The notes beneath the pieces were generated by a model that saw only the letters and a program-made list of their open reading frames with translations, made no database searches and was not told where the DNA came from. This document shows, in pieces, positions 1 to 7,380 of a stretch of DNA of 64,000 nt. The translations under genes and the position numbers were made by a program. The stretch covers positions 7,812,001-7,876,000 of the forward strand of contig NZ_CP107995.1 of assembly GCF_036116635.1 (NCBI RefSeq). Reading direction: 5' to 3'. How positions within the stretch are numbered: position 1 is the stretch's first letter; every line of letters starts with the position of its first letter. This DNA comes from Amycolatopsis sp. NBC_00345 (GTDB lineage: Bacteria; Actinomycetota; Actinomycetes; Mycobacteriales; Pseudonocardiaceae).

Positions 1-760
1 GCCGCCGCGGCGCGAGCATCCAGCCGAGCCGCCAGCCGGTCATCGCGAAGTACTTCGAGAACGAGCCGAGCACCAGCGCCTCGCGGCCGTACTGCCAGGC
101 GCAGTCGAGGCCGCCGCCGAACGAGATGCCGTGGTAGATCTCGTCGCTGATCAGCTGGACCCCGTGCGAAGAGCACCAGCCGCTGATGGCCGCCAGCTCG
201 CCCGGCGCCAGCACGGTGCCGGTGGGGTTGCTGGGGCTCGCGACGATCAGCCCGTCCAGCGGCCCGAGCTGGTCCAGCAGCGCCACGGTGGGCTGGAAGT
301 TCGTCTCCGGCCCGGTCTCGAACTCGACGACCTCGCAGCCGAGCACGTTCAGCAGGTTCCGGTAGGCGGGGTAGCCGGGCCGCGCCATCGCGACCCGCGC
401 GCCGGCGTCGAACGCGCTGAGGAACGAGAGCAGGAACCCGCCGGACGACCCGGTGGTCATCACGACTTCCTGCGCGCTGACGTCCAGGTCGTAGGTCCGC
501 CGGTAGTGCCCCGCGACGGCCTCCCGCAGCTCGGGGAGGCCGAGCTGCTCGGTGTAGCCGAGGTGGTGGCGGCCCAGCGCGTCGGCCGCCGCCTGCCGGA
601 CCGCCGCCGGCGCGGGAGCGGACGGCTGCCCCGCCGCGAGCGAGACGAGATCGCCGTGGCTGCGCTGCCGGGCCTGCGCCACGGACAGCACGTCCATCAC
701 GTGGAAGGGCGGCACACCGGAGCGTTGTGCGGGGCCGGCGAAGTCTGCGATGTCGACCAT
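1..760 (-). CDS. PLP-dependent aminotransferase class I/II, 3' part beyond window edge
   Basis: This open frame starts at an ATG (758-760, complement) and runs off the left edge, so about 253 residues are visible. It is a fold-type I aminotransferase: residues near the N-terminus read VSLAAGQPSAPAP, followed by a Gly-rich cofactor loop (TTGSSGGF), the SPSNPTGT substrate/cofactor segment, SDEIYHG, and the Schiff-base lysine in SFSKYFAMTGW (Lys at about residue 236). The family transfers amino groups between amino acids and 2-oxo acids in the cytoplasm; the substrate cannot be told from this fragment. No clear ribosome binding site precedes the ATG, and a TTAGCCT box ends 7 bases upstream, so a leaderless transcript is possible. 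A perfect palindrome (780-825) lies just upstream. Confidence 0.9.
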   Translation of the reverse strand, partial: MVDIADFAGPAQRSGVPPFHVMDVLSVAQARQRSHGDLVSLAAGQPSAPAPAAVRQAAADALGRHHLGYTEQLGLPELREAVAGHYRRTYDLDVSAQEVVMTTGSSGGFLLSFLSAFDAGARVAMARPGYPAYRNLLNVLGCEVVEFETGPETNFQPTVALLDQLGPLDGLIVASPSNPTGTVLAPGELAAISGWCSSHGVQLISDEIYHGISFGGGLDCAWQYGREALVLGSFSKYFAMTGWRLGWMLAPRR

Positions 761-779
761 GCCCGCCAGGCTAACAAGC

Positions 780-825
780 CTCGTGAGTGGCGATGACGGT
801 TCTAACCGTCATCGCCACTCACGAG
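780..825. repeat. Dispersed palindrome, copy 1 (GCG variant)
   Basis: This is a perfect inverted repeat with 22-bp arms around a CT centre. Each arm begins CTCGTGAGTG and ends GATGACGGTT. It sits 4 bases past the stop of the NLP gene and 20 bases before the aminotransferase start. Related copies lie at 22201, 52812 and 60746. It could fold into a transcription-terminating hairpin on either strand, but there is no T tract. Confidence 0.9.
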
Positions 826-829
826 CTGG

Positions 830-1597
830 TCAGGCGTTCTCGTCGAACGGGATGCCGCTCGGCTTCGCCTTGCCGAGGTTGCCGTTGAACTGGTCGTCCT
901 TGATGCCGAAGGTGGCGCTGCCGAAGTCGGCCGCCACGAGCTTGTCGCGCAGGCCGGCGGGGTAGCCGTCCCAGCCGACGAGCGTCGGGTACTGCCAGGC
1001 GCCCTTGTGGTTCTCCGGCGGGTCGTCGTTGGAGTTGGCGGCGCGGAAGCAGTGCGTTGACGCGCCGTCCTTGTGGTAGACGACCTTCGGGTGCGAGCCT
1101 TCGAAGAACATCTCCGACGCGGGGTGCACGGCGAACCCGCCGTGCTGCGACGTCGAAACGTACTGGACCTGATTGTCCTTGACCCACACCACAACGTGCT
1201 CCCAGTCGTTGCGGTGCCCGGCGCTGCCGAGGCCGAGCGCGGCCTGGTCCTTCTCGAAGTAGAGCGTGTACATCGAGGCGCACCAGTCGTTGTTGCACTT
1301 GGTGCGCGAGTACGAGTTGGTGTTGTCGAGGTCCGACTCGTCGCGGCAGTTGCCGTTGACGTCACCGCCCAGCGCGAGCCCGGGCGCGATGGTGCCGTCC
1401 GGCCCGATGGCGGGCGTCGGGTAGCAGCCGTCCTTGTCGTAGTCGAAGGCCGGCTGGAAGTTCTTCTCGAGATCGGTGGCGTTGCCGGGCAGCGCCGGCG
1501 GCGGGTCGGCCAGCGCGGCGGCCGGGAACGCCACCGCCATCGCCAGCGCGGCCCCGGTCACCAGGGCGAGCTTGCCGAATCGGGTCGTCTTCGCCAC
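830..1597 (-). CDS. Secreted NPP1/NLP-family protein (necrosis and ethylene inducing-like)
   Basis: This 255-residue protein belongs to the NPP1 (NLP) family, secreted proteins that in plant-associated microbes bind membrane sphingolipids and can lyse plant cells; many bacterial members have no known role. The GTG at 1597 is chosen because AAGGAGG precedes it at ideal spacing; an in-frame upstream start would add 23 residues without a site. A Sec signal peptide is visible (Lys/Arg start, long Ala/Val/Leu core, ALA-DPP cleavage at about 31). The family heptapeptide normally reads GHRHDWE; here it reads GHRNDWE (about residues 127-133), so the fourth position, His in the consensus, is Asn. Cysteines are paired as in secreted proteins. 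It is probably transcribed alone. Confidence 0.88.
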   Translation of the reverse strand: MAKTTRFGKLALVTGAALAMAVAFPAAALADPPPALPGNATDLEKNFQPAFDYDKDGCYPTPAIGPDGTIAPGLALGGDVNGNCRDESDLDNTNSYSRTKCNNDWCASMYTLYFEKDQAALGLGSAGHRNDWEHVVVWVKDNQVQYVSTSQHGGFAVHPASEMFFEGSHPKVVYHKDGASTHCFRAANSNDDPPENHKGAWQYPTLVGWDGYPAGLRDKLVAADFGSATFGIKDDQFNGNLGKAKPSGIPFDENA

Positions 1598-1700
1598 GTG
1601 TTCGTCCTCCTTGAGTCCGTCCAGGCATCGATTTCCCGCGAGTACTCCGGGGTGGAAAGTTTCCAACGCTCACCTGGGGGAAACAAGGGTCAAAAGGGAA

Positions 1701-1736
1701 GACCCCCAGCCCGTTCTGTCACCGGGGCTGGGGGTC
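1701..1736 (-). terminator. Intrinsic terminator after the transglycosylase gene
   Basis: There are 12-bp perfect arms (GACCCCCAGCCC and its complement) with a 12-base loop. On the minus strand the stem is followed by TTCCCTTTTGAC. It lies 15 bases past the stop of the gene ending at 1751. Confidence 0.75.
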
Positions 1737-1750
1737 GGCCACTCCTGGCG

Positions 1751-2893
1751 TCAGTACCCGCGGTAGGCGCCGCCGTGCGACATCGCCTGCAGGCCGGGCA
1801 CGTTCCCGATCGAGCCGTAGCGGTGGATCGAGTACTGCACCCCGGCGATGATGTTGTCGACCGGGCTGTAGATGTTGTCGTGCCCCGGCAGCTTGTTCGA
1901 GTTGAACGTCGAGTCGATGCACTGCATCAGGCCCTTGGACGGGTGGCCGGCGGCCGCATTGGAATCCCAGTTGTTTATCGCGTTGGGGTTACCGCCGGAC
2001 TCGTGCTGGATGATCGCCCAGATGTTGGGGATGTCGGCGTCGGTGACGTTCACGCCGGCGGCCTGCAGCTCCTTGATCGCTTCCTCGATCCACTGCTGCA
2101 CGTTCCCGGGCGGCGGGGAGGACGGCGGGCCGCCACTGGGGCCGAGGCCGCCCCCGCCGGCACCTCCGCCACCCCCGGCGCCGCCACCGCCGCTGTGGTG
2201 GTGGGACGCGCCGTTGCTGTGGATGCCCCCGGTGCTCTGCGGGACGGTGCCGTCGCCGGCCGGAAGGGGAACCTTGTCGTAACCGCCCTCGATCTGGGTC
2301 TGCATCAAGGTTTTCGAGTTGTTGAGCATCGTGTCCGCCTGCGAGAGGAGGCCCGCGACCTCTCCGTCCCACTGCGTCGTGATGGTGTTGATGTCGGTCT
2401 TCGCCTTGGCCTTGATCTCGTCGGCGTTCGGACTGGGCACGGGCTTCTTTTCGTCGGCCGCGGTCTTGGCAGCGGCGTTGGCCGCGTTCATGTCCTTTTG
2501 CGCCTGCGCGTTGCGCGCGTTCACCGCATTCTCGGCGCCGGGCAGCTTTTCGTTGTTCACACTTTTCTGGATGGTGTCCAGGTTCGTGTGCAGGGTCGCC
2601 AGGTCGGTACTGACGTCCGTCAGGTGGGCGTGCACCTTTTCGCCCGCGGTCTGCAACGAACCGACGTACTGGAAGAACTGGTCGGCCGAAGACCCGGACC
2701 AGACACCGCCGTCAAGCGCCTTCGTCGACGCTTTGAGCGAAGCTGAATGGTCAGCCGCGTCACCGGCGGCAGTCTTGAACTGGTCGGCCGCGGTCTGGAT
2801 GGGCACCAGGTTGACCTTCCGGATCTTGTCGACCTTCTCCATGAAGGCGTTCCAGTTGTCCGGCGTCCCCGCCCCGTCCCCGGTCAAAGCCAC
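1751..2893 (-). CDS. ESX-type helical N-terminus fused to a lytic transglycosylase domain
   Basis: This 380-residue protein has three parts. Residues about 1-210 are helical and WXG100-like, with a WSG turn at 65-67 and Ala/Lys-rich coiled helices. Residues about 225-265 are a His/Gly/Pro linker (HHH, runs of Gly, PPSSPPP). Residues about 275-380 are an SLT/lysozyme-like domain with the catalytic Glu in QHESGGNP (Glu298) and the GLMQ motif. Lytic transglycosylases cleave the MurNAc-GlcNAc bond of peptidoglycan. There is no Sec signal, so export through a type VII (ESX) system is inferred from the N-terminus. A GTG start is used. The small helical protein at 2934-3245 lies 40 bases upstream on the same strand and is a likely secretion partner. 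It could alternatively be called a polymorphic effector with a wall-degrading tip. Confidence 0.82.
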   Translation of the reverse strand: MALTGDGAGTPDNWNAFMEKVDKIRKVNLVPIQTAADQFKTAAGDAADHSASLKASTKALDGGVWSGSSADQFFQYVGSLQTAGEKVHAHLTDVSTDLATLHTNLDTIQKSVNNEKLPGAENAVNARNAQAQKDMNAANAAAKTAADEKKPVPSPNADEIKAKAKTDINTITTQWDGEVAGLLSQADTMLNNSKTLMQTQIEGGYDKVPLPAGDGTVPQSTGGIHSNGASHHHSGGGGAGGGGGAGGGGLGPSGGPPSSPPPGNVQQWIEEAIKELQAAGVNVTDADIPNIWAIIQHESGGNPNAINNWDSNAAAGHPSKGLMQCIDSTFNSNKLPGHDNIYSPVDNIIAGVQYSIHRYGSIGNVPGLQAMSHGGAYRGY

Positions 2894-2933
2894 TTCGCTG
2901 TGCCCCCCTGCTTTCCCATTCCGCTGACTACGC

Positions 2934-3245
2934 TCACTTGTCCACGTGGAGCGTGACGTCGCTCTTCGCGACCTGGTCCGTTTCGGCGACCAGGCCGGCC
3001 GCCTTGCGCATCACGAAGGCGAGGGCACCCATGTGCTGCCCCGCGGCGTCGAACTGGCTGTGCACGCCGTCCTTGAAGTGACCGACGGCGCCGTGCGTGT
3101 CCTCCGCGCCCGGCATCCCGCCGAACGGCGTTTCCTTCTCCTGGTCCATGCCGGTGAGCTTTTCCTTGGACTTCTTGAACTCGTCCTTCAGCTTCTCCAC
3201 CTGCCGGGCCACGATGGCCATCGAATCAGCGTCGTAGACAGGCAC
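2934..3245 (-). CDS. Small helical protein, probable WXG100/EspC-like ESX substrate
   Basis: This 103-residue, fully helical, charged protein starts VYDADSMAIVARQVEKLKDE and continues through a short non-helical turn (about residues 40-50) to a second helix with GQHMGALAFVMRKAAG. It has no signal peptide and no transmembrane segment. Length and two-helix hairpin layout fit ESX-exported partner proteins, although a canonical Trp-X-Gly is not visible. The GTG start at 3243-3245 has GAAGGGG upstream. It lies directly upstream of, and probably in one transcript with, the WXG-transglycosylase gene, so heterodimer formation with that protein's N-terminus is a reasonable inference. The family is not certain. 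Confidence 0.65.
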   Translation of the reverse strand: MPVYDADSMAIVARQVEKLKDEFKKSKEKLTGMDQEKETPFGGMPGAEDTHGAVGHFKDGVHSQFDAAGQHMGALAFVMRKAAGLVAETDQVAKSDVTLHVDK

Positions 3246-3898
3246 GGTCCGTCATCCCCTTCTGAAGTCTCTTCCGGCTGATCAGACGTGGGCATGACCA
3301 GGCCGGTTCCCCCGATACTTTAGAACCTCGGCCGCGCCCGGGGTACGGATCTCGCGCAACTTCCACCCCCGAGTGCGGGCAGGCACGCTTTGCCGCATGT
3401 TCGCCGGGGAAGCGGTGATGGACATGAAACCGTTGAATTCGGGCGAAGTCCGACAAGTCGGACGTCATCTACTGGTCGCCGCCGAACAGGCCGCCCGGGT
3501 TTCGCGCACGACGAGGGGTTCCGTTCGCGCTTCCGGCGCTCGGTGTGGAGGTGACCCGATGCACCGCGATCCGAAGTCCGGCGACGTCGGCACGGAATCA
3601 CCCACACGGGTTCGACCATCGGTTCGCCTGGCTCGGCCTGCCGTCACCGCGGAAATGCCGCAACCGCGGACTTCTACTTGCCGCCGCCATACCGGGTAAG
3701 GCCTCTATCGTTTCGTTCAAACCACAAGACGGGGTCGAGCCGTTCAAAGCCGAGCCACTCAGATTTTTCTTATCGAGAAACTCCGGCCGAATGCGAACAT
3801 TCCCACCGCCGGCCCGGACCACGGCGAATCAGCTCTGCGCAAAGGCCGAAGCATTCACCCAAGCCGTCATGGACAAGGCGCCACCCGCCAAGTGACCT
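3246..3898. other. Gap with no convincing gene
   Basis: Several frames of 60-115 codons are open here, but none shows the GC-rich third positions of neighbouring genes, a good ribosome binding site or a recognisable motif. The sequence around 3690-3860 is noticeably less GC-rich than the surroundings. The longest plus-strand candidates are at 3373-3699 and 3545-3895. The promoter for the minus-strand ESX pair should lie within 3250-3400. Confidence 0.5.
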
Positions 3899-4657
3899 TC
3901 ACAGCTCCGCCTGTAACTCCCGCACCCGTTCCACCAACAGCGCGTTGTCCGCAGGCGTCACCGTCGCCCATGGCCGGCCGTCGGGGTCGGCGGCGAGTTG
4001 GAAGAGGTAGCGGCCCGCGTCGGTGTCGTAGAAGGCCGCCACTCCCGGCGATCGACGGACGGTGCCGTCGCGGAGAGTGCGTTCCGCGCAGAACTGGCCG
4101 CGGGCTTCCTGGCCCATCAGCATGCCGGCCAGCTCCTGCGCCTCCCACAGCGCCAGGCCACGGTCCTCCAGCGCCGTGACCAGGGACTTCGGGTCGCCCT
4201 GGGCTTTGGCGTCGGCGGCGACCAGCAGGTCGTGGGGGACGGAGATGGACTGGCCGACGCCCGGGGCCAGGTCGCCCGCCACGGGGACGGCGGCCTCGGC
4301 CAGCGCGCCCTCGCGCGCGGGGATCAGCCAGACCTGGTCGGAGTCCACGACGGCCAGCACGGCCTGGCTGCCCAGGCTCACCGCGCGCCCGTGGATCTCC
4401 CGCTCGGCCCACACCCACACGTCCACCGCGTACTGCGGACGCGCCAGCAGGTGCAGCTGGTCGATCAGCTCACCCGACGCGCGACGGCCGCGCGCCAACC
4501 GCCGCGAGGCCAGCGACGACCACGCCGAGTCGACCAGCTCGGCCCGCTCGGAGTGCGTCCGCCCCGGCGACGGCACGCCCAGCGCGGCCGGGCGCCGGGG
4601 CAGCGCCAGCGACTCCCACAACACATCGAACTCAAGCGCGGACAGCACCAGGCTCAC
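3899..4657 (-). CDS. ESX secretion-associated protein, EspG family
   Basis: This 252-residue cytoplasmic protein resembles EspG, the chaperone that binds the tip of PE-PPE heterodimers before ESX export. It opens SLVLSALEFDVLWESL, typical of the family, followed by an alpha/beta fold with QYAVDVWVWAE and the late YLFQLAADPDGRPWATVTPA segment. It starts with GTG at 4655-4657, two bases after the stop of the PPE-like gene, and is the last gene of a four-gene minus-strand cluster (PE-like, DUF3558, PPE-like, EspG). This arrangement supports the chaperone role for the two proteins encoded upstream. No ESX core genes are in the window, so the cognate machinery must be elsewhere. Confidence 0.85.
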   Translation of the reverse strand: MSLVLSALEFDVLWESLALPRRPAALGVPSPGRTHSERAELVDSAWSSLASRRLARGRRASGELIDQLHLLARPQYAVDVWVWAEREIHGRAVSLGSQAVLAVVDSDQVWLIPAREGALAEAAVPVAGDLAPGVGQSISVPHDLLVAADAKAQGDPKSLVTALEDRGLALWEAQELAGMLMGQEARGQFCAERTLRDGTVRRSPGVAAFYDTDAGRYLFQLAADPDGRPWATVTPADNALLVERVRELQAEL

Positions 4658-4659
4658 GG

Positions 4660-6300
4660 TCAGCGCCCATCCCCCGTGTCGTCACCGATGACGTCCCGCG
4701 AGACCATCCGCCGGTCGTTGAACAAATCCTTGTCGTCGACGCCGAACCGGCGCACGTGTTCCTCGTCCTCTTCGCCCTCGCCCTGCGTCGCGGCCGGGGC
4801 GAGGAACTTCGTGTCGTCGCGCGGCTGCTCGGGCGAGATCTGCTCGGCCTTGCGCAGCGCGATCGCCTCCTCCTCCGGCAGGTCGTCCACGGGCAACGGC
4901 CGCACCGGGCCCTTGCCCGACCCGCCCGAGCCGAAGCCACGGCCCTGCCGTTCCTTCTCGCCGCTCAGCGCGCCACCCGCCGCGCCCGCGCCCAGCGCCG
5001 CGGCGCCCGCGCCCAGCTCACCCGCCGACACACCGCCCTTGGCCGCGGCGGCCGGACTGCCACCCTGGGCGGACGTCACCGCCGACTCCGGCGCGCTGCC
5101 GACGAACCGGCCCCGCCCGAGCGTGGAGTCGCCGCCGCCGGTCCCGCCCGTCGCACCGCGGCCGAACACCCCGTCGGCGCTCGTCCCGGACCCGCCGGAC
5201 GCGGCCGAACCGCTCATCGGCGGACGGCCCACGGAACCCGGGCCACCGGGGCCAGAGCCAGAACCCGGGCCGCCGGGACCGGACCCCGGGCCGGCACCCG
5301 AACCAGGAACGCCAGCCCCACCGGAAACCGGCGGCACGAACTCACCGCCGGGAAACCCCGACCGCCCGTGCCCGCCGCCGGACTCGTGCGCCGTCCCGCG
5401 GCCCGGCGCCTCGACCCAGCCGGCGGACGACGCCGGCGGCGGGACTGACGCCTGCCCTCCGGAGGCAGTCGTCGGAGACGACGACGGCGTCGTATAGCCG
5501 CCCGAGCCCGAACCCGACCCAGCACCGGTCTGCCGCGCCGGCGGCTGCACCGCGATCCCATACGCGGGCGTCGGCGGGTCGACCTGCTGGTTGACGACCG
5601 GCTGCACCACCGGCGGCTCGACATAGTGCGACTGCACGGACGCCGAGGCCGGCTTGACGCTGCCGTCCGGCGTCACGTCGATCACGGACCCCGCCAGGTC
5701 CGTCACGCTCTTCTGCCCGCCCGGGTCGGTCATGGTCAACGTCTGCGGGGCGTTGAGCGTCTCGGTCGAGAGCAGGTTTTCGCCGCTCTGCTGCGCGTAG
5801 TCGTTCAACGCTTCGAGCGCCTGGCTGCGCGCGTTCTGCGCCGCGTCCACCTGCGTCGCGTGGTCGGTCTCGAAGCCGATCAGGCTGGCCAGCGAATCGC
5901 CGACGGTGTAGCCGCCCGCGCCCTTCAGCACGGTGTCGGCGTCCGGCAGCTTGTACTTGGTGCGGTTGAAGGCCTCGCCTTGCGCGAACAGCATCTCCGC
6001 GGTGTGCGACACCTTCGTCATGGCGTCGTGGGAGAAGCCGGCCTGCTCCGTGAACACCTGCCCGGCCTGGCCGCCCGCCTCGCTCTGCCATTCGACGCCG
6101 AGCTGCGTCAGCTGCGTGCGCAACGTGTTGTCCGTGTCGGCGAGCGCGGACGCGACGGCCTTCAGCGCGTCGACCGCGGTGCCGATGCTGCCGATCCCGT
6201 CGCCGGTGCCGAACCGCTCGATCTCGGTGGCGATGGCGGTGTCGGTCCAGCCGTCGAAACGATGGTCGCGGATCCTGCCCGCGAGGTCGGAGATCTCCAC
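4660..6300 (-). CDS. PPE-like ESX substrate with long Gly/Pro/Ser-rich tail
   Basis: This 546-residue protein has a helical PPE/EspB-like N-terminal domain (about 1-185), including GVEWQSEAGGQAG near residues 67-80, predicted to pair with the PE-like protein encoded at 6899. Residues about 250-440 are a low-complexity Gly/Pro/Ser region with many GSGPGGPG-type repeats. The last about 80 residues are acidic and charged (DDLPEEEAIALRKAEQ, then EGEEDEEH) and look like a defined tail. There is no signal peptide. The ATG at 6300 lies 9 bases past the stop of the DUF3558 gene. Cell-envelope or secreted localisation is inferred from family and context. The same-strand order matches ESX satellite clusters known in actinomycetes. 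Confidence 0.75.
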   Translation of the reverse strand: MEISDLAGRIRDHRFDGWTDTAIATEIERFGTGDGIGSIGTAVDALKAVASALADTDNTLRTQLTQLGVEWQSEAGGQAGQVFTEQAGFSHDAMTKVSHTAEMLFAQGEAFNRTKYKLPDADTVLKGAGGYTVGDSLASLIGFETDHATQVDAAQNARSQALEALNDYAQQSGENLLSTETLNAPQTLTMTDPGGQKSVTDLAGSVIDVTPDGSVKPASASVQSHYVEPPVVQPVVNQQVDPPTPAYGIAVQPPARQTGAGSGSGSGGYTTPSSSPTTASGGQASVPPPASSAGWVEAPGRGTAHESGGGHGRSGFPGGEFVPPVSGGAGVPGSGAGPGSGPGGPGSGSGPGGPGSVGRPPMSGSAASGGSGTSADGVFGRGATGGTGGGDSTLGRGRFVGSAPESAVTSAQGGSPAAAAKGGVSAGELGAGAAALGAGAAGGALSGEKERQGRGFGSGGSGKGPVRPLPVDDLPEEEAIALRKAEQISPEQPRDDTKFLAPAATQGEGEEDEEHVRRFGVDDKDLFNDRRMVSRDVIGDDTGDGR

Positions 6301-6309
6301 GCGCCCTCC

Positions 6310-6918
6310 CTAGCTCCGTGACTTCAGGTTCTGTAACGCCAGTTCGGCGGCGTGGGTCGACATGTCGCACAGCTGCTGCTGATTGTCCGCGCCGGCGGTG
6401 ACCGCAAACGCTTGCGCGGCCAGGGTCTGCCCCTTCGCGACGCCGACCAGCGTCTCGCAGTCCGAAGGCGTGCCCGCCGCGCGGTAGTTCGTGATCGCCG
6501 GATAGCCGCCGACCGTCACCGGCGCCGTGGTCATGCTGTTCTTCCGCCGCGCCCCGGTGAGCCACTCCTGCACGTCGGCGCTGACGGTCCGCAGGTGGTA
6601 GGCGTGGAACGGCGCGGTCGTGCCGACGTCGAACACGCAGGTCGGCCCGTCCTGCGGGTCGGCGGCCTTGCGCGGGACGCCGGTGACCTGCAGCTCGTCG
6701 AGCTGGACCTGGGCGAGCAGGTCGCACGGGTCGAGCCCGGCGAAGGACAGCTCGGCGGGCCGCTGGGGCAGGTCGGAGGCCTTCGCCGCCTGCGACATCG
6801 CGCTCGCGGCCGTCTCCACCGGGTACGCCGTGCCGGGGTCGCCGGAGGAGCAGCCGGCCGCGCCGAAACCGAAGAGCAGGGCCGCCGCGACCAGCCGCTT
6901 AGTGGATGCCGTGGGCAC
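6310..6918 (-). CDS. DUF3558 family lipoprotein
   Basis: This 202-residue protein carries a lipoprotein signal: Lys-Arg, a short hydrophobic core and a Cys at about residue 23 (GFGAAGC), with a weak lipobox. The mature part has the DUF3558 pattern, with DPCDLL near the start and Cys residues in GPTCVFD, DCETLV and QLCDM. The GTG at 6916-6918 is chosen because it gives a normal signal peptide; it overlaps the end of the PE-like gene by 20 bases. A longer in-frame ATG start at 6981 would add an Arg-rich, unlikely N-terminus. DUF3558 lipoproteins recur in actinobacterial ESX satellite clusters; the function is unknown and surface location is inferred. Confidence 0.8.
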   Translation of the reverse strand: MPTASTKRLVAAALLFGFGAAGCSSGDPGTAYPVETAASAMSQAAKASDLPQRPAELSFAGLDPCDLLAQVQLDELQVTGVPRKAADPQDGPTCVFDVGTTAPFHAYHLRTVSADVQEWLTGARRKNSMTTAPVTVGGYPAITNYRAAGTPSDCETLVGVAKGQTLAAQAFAVTAGADNQQQLCDMSTHAAELALQNLKSRS

Positions 6919-7288
6919 CGCGGTCCCCGAACGCCGCGGCCTTGTCCGCGTCGCTGGCCTGGTAGTTCTTGGCCGCGTCACGCAACTGGGCGACGAGCTG
7001 GTGCAGGTTGGCGACGTACTCGCGCACCTGCGCGACGTACGAGTGATCGCCCTCGGCGACCACGGTGTTCCACGCCGCGGTGGCGTTCACACTCACCGCG
7101 TCGGCCGACGGCGTGTCGATCCGCAGCTCGCCGAGGCGCGTCAGCAGCTTGTCCTCCAGCGCGCTGACCTGCTCTTCGACCACGCGCGCGACGTCCAGCA
7201 GCTTCCCTGGCGCCACAATGATGTCCGCGACCCCCGGCGCCGCCGGGACGGACGACGCGAGGTCGGACAGCGGACTGCTTCCTGGCAT
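6899..7288 (-). CDS. PE-like small helical ESX protein
   Basis: This 129-residue, mostly helical protein has no signal peptide. It contains two long amphipathic helices (about 30-60 and 65-110; LLDVARVVEEQVSALEDKLL and VREYVANLHQLVAQLRDAAK) and a loop between them (RIDTPSADAVSVN). Size, two-helix layout and position as first gene ahead of DUF3558, PPE-like and EspG genes point to the PE partner of the PPE-like protein. The canonical PE motif at the N-terminus is not obvious, so the family name is by architecture and context. It starts with ATG at 7288. The downstream gene overlaps its 3' end, indicating translational coupling. Confidence 0.7.
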   Translation of the reverse strand: MPGSSPLSDLASSVPAAPGVADIIVAPGKLLDVARVVEEQVSALEDKLLTRLGELRIDTPSADAVSVNATAAWNTVVAEGDHSYVAQVREYVANLHQLVAQLRDAAKNYQASDADKAAAFGDRGAHGIH

Positions 7289-7380
7289 GCGCTACCCCTC
7301 ACCTACGGACGGTGACCGGACGGACCCGTTACGAGGCTACCAACGACCACGTACCGCCGAGGCGAAGTCCGCCGGAAAGT

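Noticed and set aside
830..7288. A polymorphic-toxin or contact-dependent inhibition locus
   Set aside because: There is a plausible effector-like WXG-transglycosylase but no immunity gene, toxin cassette array or pretoxin linker; ESX satellite genes explain the content better.
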